Below are positions 10,500 to 22,639 of a stretch of DNA of 64,000 nucleotides, one piece after another. The notes under the pieces are model-generated. The model did not search any database. It was not told where the DNA came from and was given only the letters and a program-made list of their open reading frames with translations. Source of the stretch: Letharia columbiana (Eukaryota > Ascomycota > Lecanoromycetes > Lecanorales > Parmeliaceae); assembly GCF_014066305.1 (NCBI RefSeq), contig NW_023501043.1:434001-498000 (forward strand), written 5' to 3'. The translations under genes and the position numbers were made by a program. Positions within the stretch are counted from its first letter, which is position 1. Each line of letters starts with the position of its first letter.

Positions 10500-11420
10500 T
10501 AGAGTCGTGCAACTAGATTACTCTATTGATAGTATAACTAATCACAAAAGGCTCTTTCGAGTACGGGTACCAAGCCTCTAACTCGGCCCTAAGAAGCCCT
10601 CTAGGGAAGATAGTCTTCGCTGTCCTCTGGCGTTGAAGAAGCAGGCGAAGATCTCAAACAGATCTGATTCTGGGCAGAGCCAAGTGCATCTCCAACATCG
10701 TGGGAGAGCTCCTCTTTGCGGAAGAGTTCGAGCGAGAAGTAGACGGGCTATCAAAGCTTGAGGCCGTTTTCATTGAAGTTGTCGAAGGTGTCTTTGTCAA
10801 CGGTGGGGACGTGGCAGTCGGGAAGGCATCCAAGTCCGTTATCTCGATTGATGTTCCTATGATTTTGATGTGTTCTGTATCTAAAAACGGAGGGGTTCGA
10901 CCTTAGAAGAGAGAGGCGTAACGTATATCTAGCTATATACGGCCCGTCAGCTGGTTCTTACAAGCCAGCTGTTTCAAAGTAAAATCAATGATACTTGATC
11001 GAAAATCCCTCCTGCCCTATTTTCGTCTCTGCTTCCAAACGGAACTTGGTAGGGAAAGTGCGAGTATCACCACAAAAGTCTTCTCAAGTAGACTTATAGA
11101 ACCTGGACCACGCTTCATACCTCTACAAACACCTCGAAGTCAGAGCTTCTTCGGAGATATATTGGATATTGTGTGCATTGAGTGGTCCCATATGTATGTA
11201 GAATAGTCATTCTATTGTGATGTTCTGTGAAGGATGTAAGAAGGATGGAGGTGGACTACCTATTTATGGTGTGAAACCCACGTTAAGGCCATTTGCCACT
11301 TGTGTCATTGCCACCATGAGGGGTAGTAGTAACACCTATTGGAACTTATCAGTGTAGCCATGCTGGCCTCCTATTGGCTGATTCCAACAAGGTAAGAGTA
11401 CGAAGATCTTAACGCTCTCA
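10500..11420. other. No gene recognised
   Basis: Short frames only. A stretch at 11190-11209 (CATATGTATGTAGAATAGT) also occurs inside the 580-bp MITE near 5995, and the segment 11268-11303 resembles the right end of the MITE at 23698-24109. Confidence 0.4.
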
Positions 11421-11440
11421 AAATGTGTGGAGGGAAAATA

Positions 11441-13921
11441 TCAAATTGAAAGATCATCTCTGGAGTCACGTACAATGAAGACTAATGACTGCGGCTGTTG
11501 GGTCCTTGCCGCCTCTGAGACTAAATCATGGAGTCGGCGGCGCCTATCAGACGGGGCGTCTATGGCCTCGGGGCGTATCTGCAGAGTAGACACCCTTTCA
11601 AGACATGTTCCAAGGCACGATGATTCCAGGCTAGTCAATGTCACCATCGAGGTCCTATTGCATCACAACAATCGCATGAAGCAACATCGCTTCTTTTGTC
11701 TTATCCACCACCGTCTGCGACTCGATAACGTGGCCCAGAGACGGAATGATGCAGGATAGTGATACTTCCTCAGGGTGAACTTTGAAGGCTCATCTGACGA
11801 ATTGATAACGGCTTCGTTTGAAACATGAATGAATGACATTAAGCGTTTGGTGTAGTCTTGTAAAAACTGGTGGCCATTGTTTTTGTCTCGACTCTAAATC
11901 CAAGAGGTACATTCAGGGGGAGACCAGGACGTGGGGAGGCTGGGAGAGAAAGGGTGAGGCTACCGATGTGTGTCGGGCCGTCGGCCATGTCATCAGTAGG
12001 TCTGAGCGCCGATGCAGAGGTATTCAGTACTGACCTACCCGTTTGAGGTACTCCTTGCTCGTCAGACCCAGTTTCACGATTCTGATCTGTACTTTGTGGT
12101 GCATAAGATTCGCTTATACTAACAAGCATGGCGTTTCCAACCTCCCGAGCCTAACGTTCCTCAGCTTCTCTCGTAGCAAGTACTTCCTGATGTAGCTGCA
12201 ACGGCGTTTCATACAGTGTCGCGGTAGTCGAAGGAAGTAAAGGAAGCAGGGAGTGATGCCGGTGCCTTTCCGGTCTTGGGATCTATGAAGACCAGACGAT
12301 TCGAACCTGGTGCGCGTCCCTCACGACGACATTTGTGGATTCTGTTCTGGACTGACAACCTGTAACTACATTTTGGAGCCTGGCCATCCACTGGATCAGC
12401 ATTCATTGTTGCCCAGTTATTCGACTTTCTCTTCTTTGGCTCCGCATTCCATGCAGCAGTAACATCACCCGTCACGCTCGACTTTTTCTATTCAGTTTGT
12501 CTGAGTTTGGGCTTTAATTTCGAAGAACTTAGACGAGTTGGTCCACTTCCTATGTTCTTGCTGTTGCAGACCAAGGCTATCTCGATTGCCACGCGTCTGA
12601 AAGATCCAATCCTGGCTCTGGGAACAAGGCTGCATCCTTCAACTTTTGTAGCACGTCCTTGGGAAGGGCATCATCGTAGTAGAAAGCTGACGATATTGGC
12701 ATTCCTTGAGTCCAGCGCGGTTTTGGCGTTTTAGCGAAGCACTAGCCTTACTAGTGGAGCCGAAAGCCACTGAAGCTGTAGGAGATTCCACGGGACCTGA
12801 AGCACTTGTTTTTGCACTTGCTTTCGCCATAACTTCGACAAGAAGAGGTCAATACAAGGGCTATTTTCTGGTAGCAGGTGTAATGACTGGTGACCGTTCT
12901 CAATATCTTTGAATGGCGAGCAATGTCGAAAGGATTTTTGTGCCGGCTTGTCGAACAGAGACCAAGGAATATATCCGTAGTCTCTTTGGCAAGTCAACTT
13001 TGGTTCGTTCCGTTCTTCTCGGATGAGGTTCCACACTCTTTGGTTGACGGTTTACTTCAGGCATAGAAATGAATTTGGAAGACTTGATTTTGGAAGACTC
13101 TCTTGCACGAGGTCCGTCTTTCGGTGTTCTTCCTCAGAGCGAACTATCCCTGCTACTTTTTTGTACTTCGGCTATCCCTTTGCGTAGAGAACCGCGTTTG
13201 TTAGGCGAGATCTAGTTTGCGCAGCTTTCGGAGTTTCTTTGAGGTTTTTCTTTGCAAAAGCTACTTGGGCTTCCCGAACAGGTGCTTGAGAAGCCTGGGA
13301 AGCTTTCGGCTTACTGCCCGACGTTTTCTTTGCAATGTTTGCTTCTTTTACCAATCCACTCGTAGAGTTCAAGATTTCTGTCGAGTCGGTGGTCGGGTGT
13401 GGTCGACTATTCTATCGATTCCTTACTTCCTGGATCCGTAATTCTTCCATCGTGCAGTGCTATGCTTTGACCCCTGCTTTCGGAGTAGAAATTCGACGTG
13501 CGGTCCCTGATCCTTTACTGGAAGCTGATTCCAAGCAAGGCTTCAGGTATTCGGGGGCCTCTCTGCCGCTGTCGACAATATTTTTGGCGTACGCTTTTTG
13601 CTTCGTCATAGTACTTGGCTTGTTGTGCCGTTACGCCCGTACGGGCCTTGGAAATTACCCCAGCGAGGGTCTTTAGAGTTCGAAGACTGACGCTTGTCGA
13701 AATATCAGAGGTCTGTCACTGTCCTTGGAATCAGAGCTGTAAGAAAGATTGCAAATGGAGGAAGACGGCGGCGGGTCTTCATGCACGCTTCTCCTCTTGG
13801 TATGTTTGTCAGACCGTCTCAGAGCAGGTTCTGAACCCGAGCTCTCGATATTGGCGACCCTTTCTATCGACCCCAAAGTCAACTCATATTGATTACTGAG
13901 CCGAAGTTTCGGGCTCGTCAA
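11441..13921 (-). pseudogene. Degenerate Ser/Lys-rich minus-strand frames, unknown
   Basis: A series of 60-100-codon minus-strand frames (13921-13673, 13372-13172, 12830-12639, 12475-12209, 12129-11839, 11647-11441) share a low-complexity, basic and serine-rich composition, with stretches such as KKTSGSKPKASQASQAP and AEPKKRKSNN. They sit between the chromodomain/BAH relic and the RT relic on the same strand. They could be a decayed Gag, or the disordered tail of a host gene. No domain can be named. Confidence 0.25.
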
Positions 13922-14099
13922 ATGACCACATCATTATTATCCGAGGAGCCTTCCATCCTGGGCACCTCTTAGCTTGTGTACTCAGGTGTAGTGTGATAGC
14001 CAGTTCGCGAATTGGCTGAACAGCTTAGAGTTGGTACTTAGAAGAAAAGATGCGCAACACCGGCAGTGTGTATTTGGCAAGTATCCATCAAACAGGAGT

Positions 14100-15638
14100 G
14101 AAATCCCAAGGCATCGATGAAACAAACCCCATTCGTTGATTGAGATTTAAAAGCTTCGTCTTGGTCAAGCCGCTGTGAGTCAGCGCAATACTTGATGGTT
14201 CGTACTCCGAAACAGGTCCTCAGCTTGGACTAAGTATCCACACCCGACTCAACATCTGTCAGTCGTATCAGATCTCCTTCGGATTCGCTATCTTGAGGCA
14301 TTCCGACCGATGTGCAACACGACCATAAGTAATGCAGGTCTCGTGGATGCATTCTTGACATCTCGTGATGGTATCCTCGGGAAAGCATGGCTGGCCGGAT
14401 CTATATCCGGGCGTGCGGCAACGCTGGAAGTGGCTACCAGCTTGCGCTACTTAGAAGGTGAACCCAAAGTATCTAATCAACCATGGCTCTAACTAGGGTA
14501 TTCTCAGTTCGATAGAATAAGCTTGCTTCCACTTGGGCGACGCAAGGACGACTGACTGTAATTTGAGCTACGCCAGTTGGAGCGATCGGGCCTCCATCCA
14601 AGATCGAAGTGCGGAGTATTCGTAGAAGGGGCCCAATTCGCACAATGGAAGCGGACAAGAGCCGTTGACCCGTCCGGTGCTGGAAGAGGATATGGCGAAT
14701 GATGGTAACAAGACTTCTTGGAAGTCTGACACGCGAAGGTCCCTGGACTGGTATATTGACATGCCGAAATCGCGAAGGCTTGACGAGATTTAGTGCTGCT
14801 CAAAGGTTGTGAGAGTGATGACAGCAATCGATGATGACTTCGGAAATGTCTGCCAGAACCAGTTCATTCGCGGCAGCATCATTGCAGTCATACTACCTAC
14901 CCTTACGCAAAGTCGAGCTCGAAAACTACCACAGGTTCAAGATTCTTGCCTGACCGTCTCAAGCTCGACGTTACAAGCAAAATTTCTCCAACAGCCCGCT
15001 TGGGGTGTTCGAAGAAGTTATAGCATCCACATCTAGAAATCTTGCAGGGTGATCCAGGTACTATCACCTTCGGCGTATCGTTGACAACAGAAGGATTCTG
15101 CGTGCGGAACCTCCGGCCCAGTGAAGAAGTCAAACTGAGGTTTGCGGATGACTTCGCTGGCAAGTACTAGAGAATTTCAGCAATTGATTGCAGTGATCGC
15201 CCAGGAACAATTCTTACAAGTAGGGATATAATATATTTAAACACGTTGTGTCTTCTGGACGGTAGAATCAAAGCAAGCCCTGTCTCCTGGACGGCAGAAC
15301 CAAAGCAAGCCCAGAGCTTGGCCTCTATCATTATCTGGAACACTTTGCACGTAACCAAAGTACTTCTTGTCGTCTGTTTTCCTTGCACTGTAATTGTCCC
15401 ATGGAATGGTCACTGTGTCTCCGATTCTGACGTGGGTATTGTATTAACCAGCTCGATGTCCTGCGATGACTTGTTGAGGTACGTCAGTACGAGAGGCTTC
15501 ATATTCCTGAATGAGATCCTCTGCCGCTATGCCTTCCAAACTGGTCCAACGATCGGTTTGCGGCCTATAGCCCTCCCATCGTATGAGATACTGTTGACGG
15601 TGTCGTGCTGTGATCCGACCGTCTAGGATACGTGTCAC
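14100..15638 (-). pseudogene. Chromodomain-BAH relic, possible DNA cytosine methyltransferase
   Basis: Reading the minus strand, 15638-15444 encodes a chromodomain-like stretch (ILDGRITARHRQQYLIRWEGY, then W...LE). From 15420 comes a BAH-like module: IGDTVTIPWDNYS, then YFGYVQSVPDNDRG, then LLWFCRPGD. Further pieces in shifting frames follow: QFDFFTGPEVPHAE, CQRYAEGDSTWITLQ, RCGCYNFFEHPKRAVGE, NELVLADISEVI. In fungal RID/Masc1-like methyltransferases BAH is followed by similar linkers and then the catalytic domain. The catalytic PC motif and ENV motif are not cleanly readable (a weak GQPC lies near 14395). Many frameshifts show it is dead. Chromodomain and BAH are fairly clear; the methyltransferase identity is inference. 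Confidence 0.5.
15251..15315. repeat. Short direct duplication inside the BAH relic
   Basis: The phrase TCCTGGACGGCAGAACCAAAGC at the second copy repeats TTCTGGACGGTAGAATCAAAGC about 36 bp earlier. It lies at the C-terminal end of the BAH-like frame. Confidence 0.55.
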
Positions 15639-15767
15639 GTTTCACTCCTATGGGAAGTCGTCTCATCCTGCGTTGACTGCGTCGGGTTCTGCAGAGTGAC
15701 AGTAATCATACGAATCAGTCGATAGGTCAGGGCAAGGCTGCAATTGGGCTATGATGAAAACTGGGAG

Positions 15768-16110
15768 AGGAAGACTTGACGGTACTTGAGTCTCGAGCTA
15801 GGCAAGTGGACCAAGCAAACGGGCCACGCGAGAGCGAGACTTGACGGTACTTGGGTTCCGAGCCTGGCAAGTAGACCAAGCAAATGAACAACTCGAGAGG
15901 AAGGCGTGACGGTATTTGGGTCTCGAGCCAAGCAAGTGGACAACTCAAGAGGAAGACGTGACAGTACTTTGATCTCGAGATAAGCAAACGGACCATCAAA
16001 AAGGACTACTTGACCGGACAGTGCTTGGCTAGCGAGACTATCAGATGGACCATTCGGTAGGAAGACGTGACGGTATTTGGGTCCTAAGCCGAGCAAGTGG
16101 ACCACCTCAA
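15768..16110. repeat. Degenerate tandem repeat, ~50-75-bp units
   Basis: Units with the consensus GACGTGACGGTATTTGGGTC, followed by GAGCCAAGCAAGTGGACCA, recur five to six times with variable spacing. The long minus-strand frame across them is a consequence of the repeat, not a recognisable protein. Confidence 0.65.
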
Positions 16111-17940
16111 GAAGAAGCAGGCACATCATTTTGAAGCTCAAAACCGAGTTCAGGTATACGGGAGCTGGTGAATATTTGATATTCGGAAAAAGTCGTCTTG
16201 CCAGCCATTCTTTGGCCAGGGTTTGCAAGTAACGGTCAGAACGCAGTCGTAGCCTTTCTTGAAATAAGAAAAGGGCAAGAATGAAATCCGTGGAAATCGT
16301 ACAACGAGGAGTAGGTGCGCTGAGATTTAGTTGAAGTGCCTCGGGAGGCCGATGTCGACATGCCTGATACAGTTAACACTTGGGAAGTGTCGTGGGTACT
16401 CGTGTAGCTATTGCCCCAGTCCTCGAATATATCATTAACCGCTGTGATTACATGACCCTTGTCTCTTCCGAGGTGCCTGTTCTTGTTATAGACGATCTCA
16501 AGATTTAGAAGTCGTTGCCACATGAGTCTGGCACGCACAGATGTTTAGGAGCGAAAGCATGATCCGAAGTAATATCACCTCTCGGCTAAACCAGTCCGTC
16601 GAATTCTTGCAAGTGCATTCGTCTCGGGCAAAGTCCCGCCGATTGTGGCTAGCTAAGGGATCAGAAAGTGTTCTAGGACCTTGGGACAGATGAGTGTGTA
16701 TGGTGGGAGAGACGTAGAATGCCGCATGTGAGTCGAGGCAAGAAGAGTAGATATGTCAAAGACAGATGAGCAAGGAAGAGGTGGGAATCTGTATGTCTCA
16801 CTGGTGCGCTCAGTGATGATATCACAAGTCAAATTCCGGGAAAAAGAGATGAGAGATGAGGTTTGGCGTCTCACAGCTTCGTTGAGCAGCTAGATCTAAT
16901 CGAGAGCTTAGAGGCTATCATGCAAGGCGAGCCTTCTTCGCACTAGGCCAATTGTATACAACTACGGAGAAACGTAGTTGGCTACCCCCAGTGGCCAGGT
17001 AAATTGAAGGTAGCACTTCGAATCTATCCGATTTCCAACGCGTAAGAAGGCCTGACATACTCAAGTTCAAAGGTAGGGATAACTGAGTCGAAAGTGCCTT
17101 GCAAAAGGTGAAAGATTCCCCGCCGTCCGCAAATGCTTGCCGGAATCACAAAGAATTACTTGATGTGCTGAGTCTAACAAGATGAGCAAGCGGATCAATG
17201 AATGTAGCGATGGCATCGACTGCCATGAACCGTCGGACGTAGTCTAAGACTTCTCTTAATGAATGAGAAGACCAACGAACAAGAATGTATGATGCTAATG
17301 ATTCATAGCAGTGATCAAGTATGATGAGCTTTACCCATAGCGATGATCATTTGCTATGGCCAAAGCCCAAAGCCCGAAAAAGCTTTGTTGGTCTTTGGGG
17401 TAGATGATGTAAGAAGGACGGAGAGTCTTGAGGAATGGAGGGGCTGGATACCTACGAAGTCCGCCGATCACAGCGCTAGCAAGATTCATAGGCATCCTAA
17501 AATTCATCTGTAATGATAGTTTGTTGTGAATTGCCGCTCGTGAATCATCATGGCATCACAGCTTTACCGACGGTGAATTAAGATAGAGCTGGACTCTCGT
17601 CAGTGCCGTTTACACTCAGACAAGTAGACTGGGAAGAGCTCAATCATTGGCGCTCTTGCAACATTCTTCAATCTGGCTTACGGTTATATCCTCGCTGGGG
17701 TTTCAGATTTCCAGGATATCAAAAGCATCTCCCCAACGCCCTAGATAGAGAGAGCTCATTGTGTCAGAAATAGGTTGGCGGAATTCAAGTGATGAAGTTG
17801 AAGAAAGCGGAGTGAGTCTTTGATGTTGAAATCAATTGATGAGGGTGGCTGGTGGCGGCAGTTGTCAAGTGAGTACGTTATCATGATGATGGGTGATCAA
17901 TAACGCGCTTGCATCCTATACAAATGCTTGGAATTGTGCT
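16111..17940. other. No gene recognised
   Basis: Two short minus-strand frames (16538-16236 and 16874-16653) have no recognisable domain. Base composition is balanced, unlike the RIP blocks, so this may be old decayed element or gene DNA. Confidence 0.35.
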
Positions 17941-19636
17941 TGCAATACGCAAAAAACAATGACTTTCGGTGGCCAACTCATGACCAAACTCGTATCTTTC
18001 TCCAGCGGCGATGGCGGCGACGACATCATACTTTAGGGGTCTAAAAACAACCTCGAATAGGACATTAGGTCATATAAACCAAGGCGTAAGATTTGAAGTC
18101 GATGGGACCAATGCCCCATGCATGGTAGTGGTTGACGCGGGACCGTGATCTGATATAGCCACGGGACTAAAGAGGGTCCAAATGGGAAAGAAAGAATGAT
18201 AGGGTGAATGATAGGTGTGACTCTCCTGAGTAGTCTCGGGTTGATCTGTGATAGATTTTGAAATTTTGGCAGAACCTCTGTTCCAGATCGAAAAGTGATT
18301 TGTTTTTGGTGCAGCCATGGCGGTGGGGCTCTACGGCCGCACTCCCCGCACTCCCTGCACATAGCTTGTCAGGCGGCTGGACTATGCAAGAAACACGCCC
18401 CGATCGACTTACCTGACAGATCCTTGTACGCGAGACTTATCCAGGAGGGCGTTGTGTGTGCAGAGGCGAGGTGTGACCATAAGGTTGTTGTCAATGTAGA
18501 TCCACCTCTTTGGAGCTCTACTGCCTTTTATGAATGAAAAGATGCATGCTGAAGCCGAGGAATAGGGGCCATGTGATTGCTGAAAGAAGGTCAGTTAACT
18601 GAAAGGTAGTGGTAGTTTCGCAGTCGGAAGGTGGAAAGTTCACCATGAGATCATATGGCTAGAAAAACGTCATGTACGAAATTCAGCCGCATCGCATGCT
18701 CTCGTATGATTCGCTGAAGAAGTTGTGCTGTGGGCTGGCTGGCTGACTGACTTGACTGCACCACCATTAAAACCCGTAAAAAGAAATGCTACTGCCCATG
18801 GTACAGTGGCTATCCTTCCGTACTATTCTTCTGTAGGAAGTCACATAGATGTGCTGCGTATTCGACATGCTGCAGGCAGGAGGTGTGCTGCAGATGCGAT
18901 GACTAGTTGCATTATAGACTTGCTGCCTCGGATGAATTGACTGCGTCATGATGGACTGGGTGCGTCAACGACTTGCTACACTTGCAGATGTACTGCAGGT
19001 ACTTGCAGGTGTGTTACATTGCACATCAACTCATTGCATCCGTAGAGATGCTACTGCAGGTAGATGTACTGCACATAATAAGCGCCCAAGAGGTACCCAG
19101 ACGCCCACAAGAAGAAAAATAAAGACAGTATCCTCGTCGTCATTGGTGTAGGAGTACTGAAGTACAGAAGACGCATTTAGGGTAAGACGTATCTGCGAAG
19201 AATCCATTTTTTTTAGTGGTGAGTACCACTATGACACGGTATGGTTCTAATAGTAGTGACAGAGAAAGATTCTCGGTCAAGGTCCATTAAGAAGAAAAAC
19301 CCACGAAACCACGCGACAGCAACGATATCGTTAACAACGTACTCTCAACTTCGTAGTATTGCGTCGATCATAGCTACAAGTGATAGCTTGGGGGGAGGCA
19401 AGGAAAGAAGTTGCTACATGATGTTGTCATTGAGCACTGAGTTACTGAGTAATCGGCTTTGGTGTAGTGAAATATGGAGTCTTGGCACTCGATTTGCTGG
19501 CCCGAAAGAAGTCGAGTGGCGAAGTATTTGAACCGTATGTTGACTTGACTGCGTTGAACTCGATTTGGCTAGCCTTGCTCGTAGCTGAAGACTTTAAAGT
19601 CAAATCCATTGGTGTTGAGATTTGCTGCAGCACCTG
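17941..19636. other. No gene recognised; CTGCAG/TGC-rich stretch
   Basis: No coding region can be supported. From 18725 to 19080 the sequence is rich in short imperfect repeats of GCTGCAG, TGTACTGCAG and GCTGGCTG types. No RNA gene is visible. Confidence 0.35.
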
Positions 19637-19757
19637 TGTTGTAGATACCCCTCATGGTGGCAATCAGGTGGCAAATTAGCATGGGCTTCACATGGTATAT
19701 AAGTAGCCTACATACCATTCCATAGTTAATCAATCAATCCTTCATACATTTCCAACA
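19637..19757 (+). repeat. Candidate solo LTR
   Basis: This 121-bp stretch starts TGTTGTAGATACC and ends TTTCCAACA, giving TGTTG/CAACA inverted ends. It contains a TATA-like TGGTATATAAG near 19694. The next bases, ATTGGCACTGGC, could be a primer site. No second copy lies in the window, so this rests on structure alone. Confidence 0.3.
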
Positions 19758-20563
19758 ATTGGCACTGGCTTCGTGATGACTGTGTCCTTCCTTCTCGGTG
19801 AGGTCTTGATCGCCCTGCTGGCAAATGGAGTACTCTTTGAGATGTGGTTGACTGAATCATTCTTGAGACCAGCCTTCGCGTACTTCTCGTAGCGATCCGT
19901 GAGGTAGGGGCGAAAGGCGGTAGTTTTCTGGAGGGCATACCCAGGCCTTTAGAGGTCCTGCATAGTAAGGTAGCTAGCTGAACTGGTTGAACGCGTAGAT
20001 TTGCGATTTACGTATCACTCGTAGAGGCCTCGCACCGCCAAGTAGGACCCTAACTTGTATGAAGGCGGCTAGGTGCCATAGTTCGGTATGCAGGCGGAGG
20101 ACTCGTAGGATGCGATGTCGGAGGGTCTGCTGAAGGTGTGACTGCACGAGGAGTACCCTTAGCAAGGGTGAGTGTCGTCAGGCTGGAGTTGTGAGGGTCC
20201 GACTCTTTGAAACGGGGTGAGTTGCCGGTAGGGTAGTCATCGATACTGCAGATGCGGGTGTCAGTACAGGCGCATCAGGAGTGGTCTTGTGTGCGATTTT
20301 CTCAGTGCCAATTATCGCCACAGCTTGACTGGGGGCTAGTGAGGGAGAGGCACAGCACACTTATGGCAGGATAGCCGAGATTGCCATGTTGGAAGAGCCT
20401 TGAATAGGCGGTGTTCCCACCTGTTTTTTGCTCCTCATTCTTGTTCCTCTCGTCGCAAGAAGAGGTTTTTTAGACTTTTTCCTTCCTGACATCAGACGAA
20501 AGGAATTTTCATTTGGAAAACACATTATTCTTCCACTTACACCGTTGCTATTCAGCCACTACC

Positions 20564-20736
20564 ATGGCCCCCAAGCGTCCTCGCAAGCCTACCGCAAAGG
20601 CCATAGCTGCACATCAGGCTACCGCCACCAGACCACCACCTCCACAAGAACCCATATCGTGGTGCTACTCCCACACCTTCTCACCAAAATACCCAAAACC
20701 CTCAACCGTTCTACTGCAATCGGTTCAATCGCAATA
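20564..20736 (+). pseudogene. DIRS-like gag remnant
   Basis: The frame starts MAPKRPRKPTAK and continues with proline-rich TRPPPPQEP, as in the more complete gag at 42455-43582. It then jumps to sequence matching the 3' end of that gag, so the middle (about 1 kb) is deleted. Confidence 0.6.
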
Positions 20737-20925
20737 AACCCTACAACCCTCGGGGCTATCGCTACCTACACATGTGTAACGTATATGGCCAATCACATCC
20801 TGCCACCAGCTGCACCAACGGAACCTCCGCCAACACCACCCCACTGGGTGCAAGGCCCCCCTCCCACCCCTCGGCCGTGACTGGTACCGAGGGGCCTTGA
20901 GTCGATAGCCGAGTCATTCCCGTAC

Positions 20926-22500
20926 ATGCTCACCTCGCTGAGTAAGCCCCTACTAAAAAGACGTAGCCCACTAAAGGAAGACGGCTGGAAGAAATGGCTC
21001 AAGGATCACCCCGACCAGGTATTCGCTAATACCTTACTCGCAATCATCGCCCGCGGCGTCAAAATAGGCTATCAAGGCCCCAGTCAGTTACTGTTAAGTA
21101 AACCCCACCCAAGTACCGCTGCAGCACCCGAAATACTATCCAAAGACCTTTCAAAAGCAGGAGGATAACGACCGTCTAACACGGTTAGACGTGGAACCCT
21201 CGGAACACTTCATTTCGTCCCCATTGGGCCTTGTCCCGAAGCATAACGGCGGCTGGAGAAGGATTCACGATCTTTCCTTCCCACGGTCACAATCCGTCAA
21301 CCACTACATTCACGAGGCCTACGGAGCACTCGAGTACACCATACTGGACGATGCTATCGATGCCCTACTCGCCCAGGGCGAGGGTGCAGTCATGATCAAG
21401 CGAGACCTCGCCGACGCATTTAGACACATCCCCATAGCCGAATCGGACTTTTGGCTACTGGGTTTCTTTTGGGATGGCTTCTATTACATCGATAGGTTCT
21501 TACCATTCGGCTTACGCACCGCACCCTTCATTTTCGATCTGTTCGCTAAGGCCCTTCATTGGGTACTCGTTGCCGTCCTATTCTGGAGCATCATGTTCCA
21601 CTACCTGGACGACTTCTTCGCTATCCTTCCACCCAACGGCGACGCAGCCCAATTTAGCGAGGACTTTGATACCGTCTGCGATGACTGTGGCCTAAAGGTG
21701 AATCACACCAAGGATGAGGAAGGTACTCTGGTCGAATTTTTGGGAATTCAGTTCGATAGCGAGAAGATGAAGGTCAGGCTCCCTCCCGACAAGCTGGAAA
21801 GGGCGAGAAAGTCGGTAAAAGCCCTCCTAAATAGGCGGAGCATCCCCCATGACGAGCTTGAGTCAGCGGTAGGTCTGCTATCCTTCTCCGCCAAAGTGAT
21901 AGTCCCTGATAAGGCTTTTCTGAGAAGGCTCTACTCCGCACTATCCAAAAAACGAGGATATTACCATATCACCGCCGCAATCGCAGCGGACCTACGCTGG
22001 TGGGACACCTTCCTATCCAGGTGGAACGGGATACGACTACTCCGCCGCACAGCCGCACGCCGTCACTATTCCATATAGACAGACGCTTCTAGTAAGCATG
22101 GAATGGGAGGGTATATCCTCGAGGATATCGCCACTCGTCCTGAACTAGACGATACGTTTAGTATGCACTTCGCTACCCGCTACCGCAAGAAGGACATCCA
22201 ATTCAAAGAGATGCTTACCGTTCTTATAGCCATCCGCAGATGGCTACCCCGCTTACACCAATCACACCTTACGCTCTACTATAATAACGGCGCCGTCGTC
22301 GAGGGTATCCGTAGCAGTTCTATGCGTGGGCCGGCCATAACACCGCTCAGGCAAATAGTCATGCTATTCGCTCGATACGACATCGTTTGCAATATAATTT
22401 AAATCCCTACCAAGTGGAATACTTTAGCCGACTTACTCTCTCGCTTCAAATTTAATAGAATTACTAACTTACATCCACAGCTGAGCGCTCTCAGCCTACG
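20926..22500 (+). pseudogene. DIRS-like reverse transcriptase/RNase H
   Basis: The frame 20926-21168 shifts into 21191-22078 and then continues past a TAG at 22076-22078. RT blocks are clear: FISSPLGLVPKHNGGWR, RRIHDLSFPRSQSVN, IKRDLADAFRHIPI (first catalytic Asp), LPFGLRTAPFIF and FHYLDDFFAIL (the DD pair). After the stop, TDASSKHGMGGYI marks RNase H. Such a Gag-RT-RH polyprotein makes cDNA from the element's RNA. One frameshift near 21170, one stop at 22076 and another near 22400 disable it. The nearest relative in this window is the minus-strand copy 41151-42169. Confidence 0.8.
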
Positions 22501-22639
22501 CAGGAGTCATTAAGCCGCGATCCACCTAAATCATGATACAAAGAGACTCCTCTAAACCGCAATGCCGCGAGATACCTCTAATAAGGTCTAGCCAATAAGA
22601 CGAGAAGTAGCTATCAAACGGCGAAGGCCTCCTACACCG

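Noticed and set aside
15444..15638. The chromodomain as the C-terminal end of a gypsy integrase
   Set aside because: On this strand it lies far upstream of the RT, there is no integrase before it, and a BAH module follows it.
15749..16228. A 159-codon minus-strand protein
   Set aside because: It is a translation of the degenerate tandem repeat and has no protein-like pattern.
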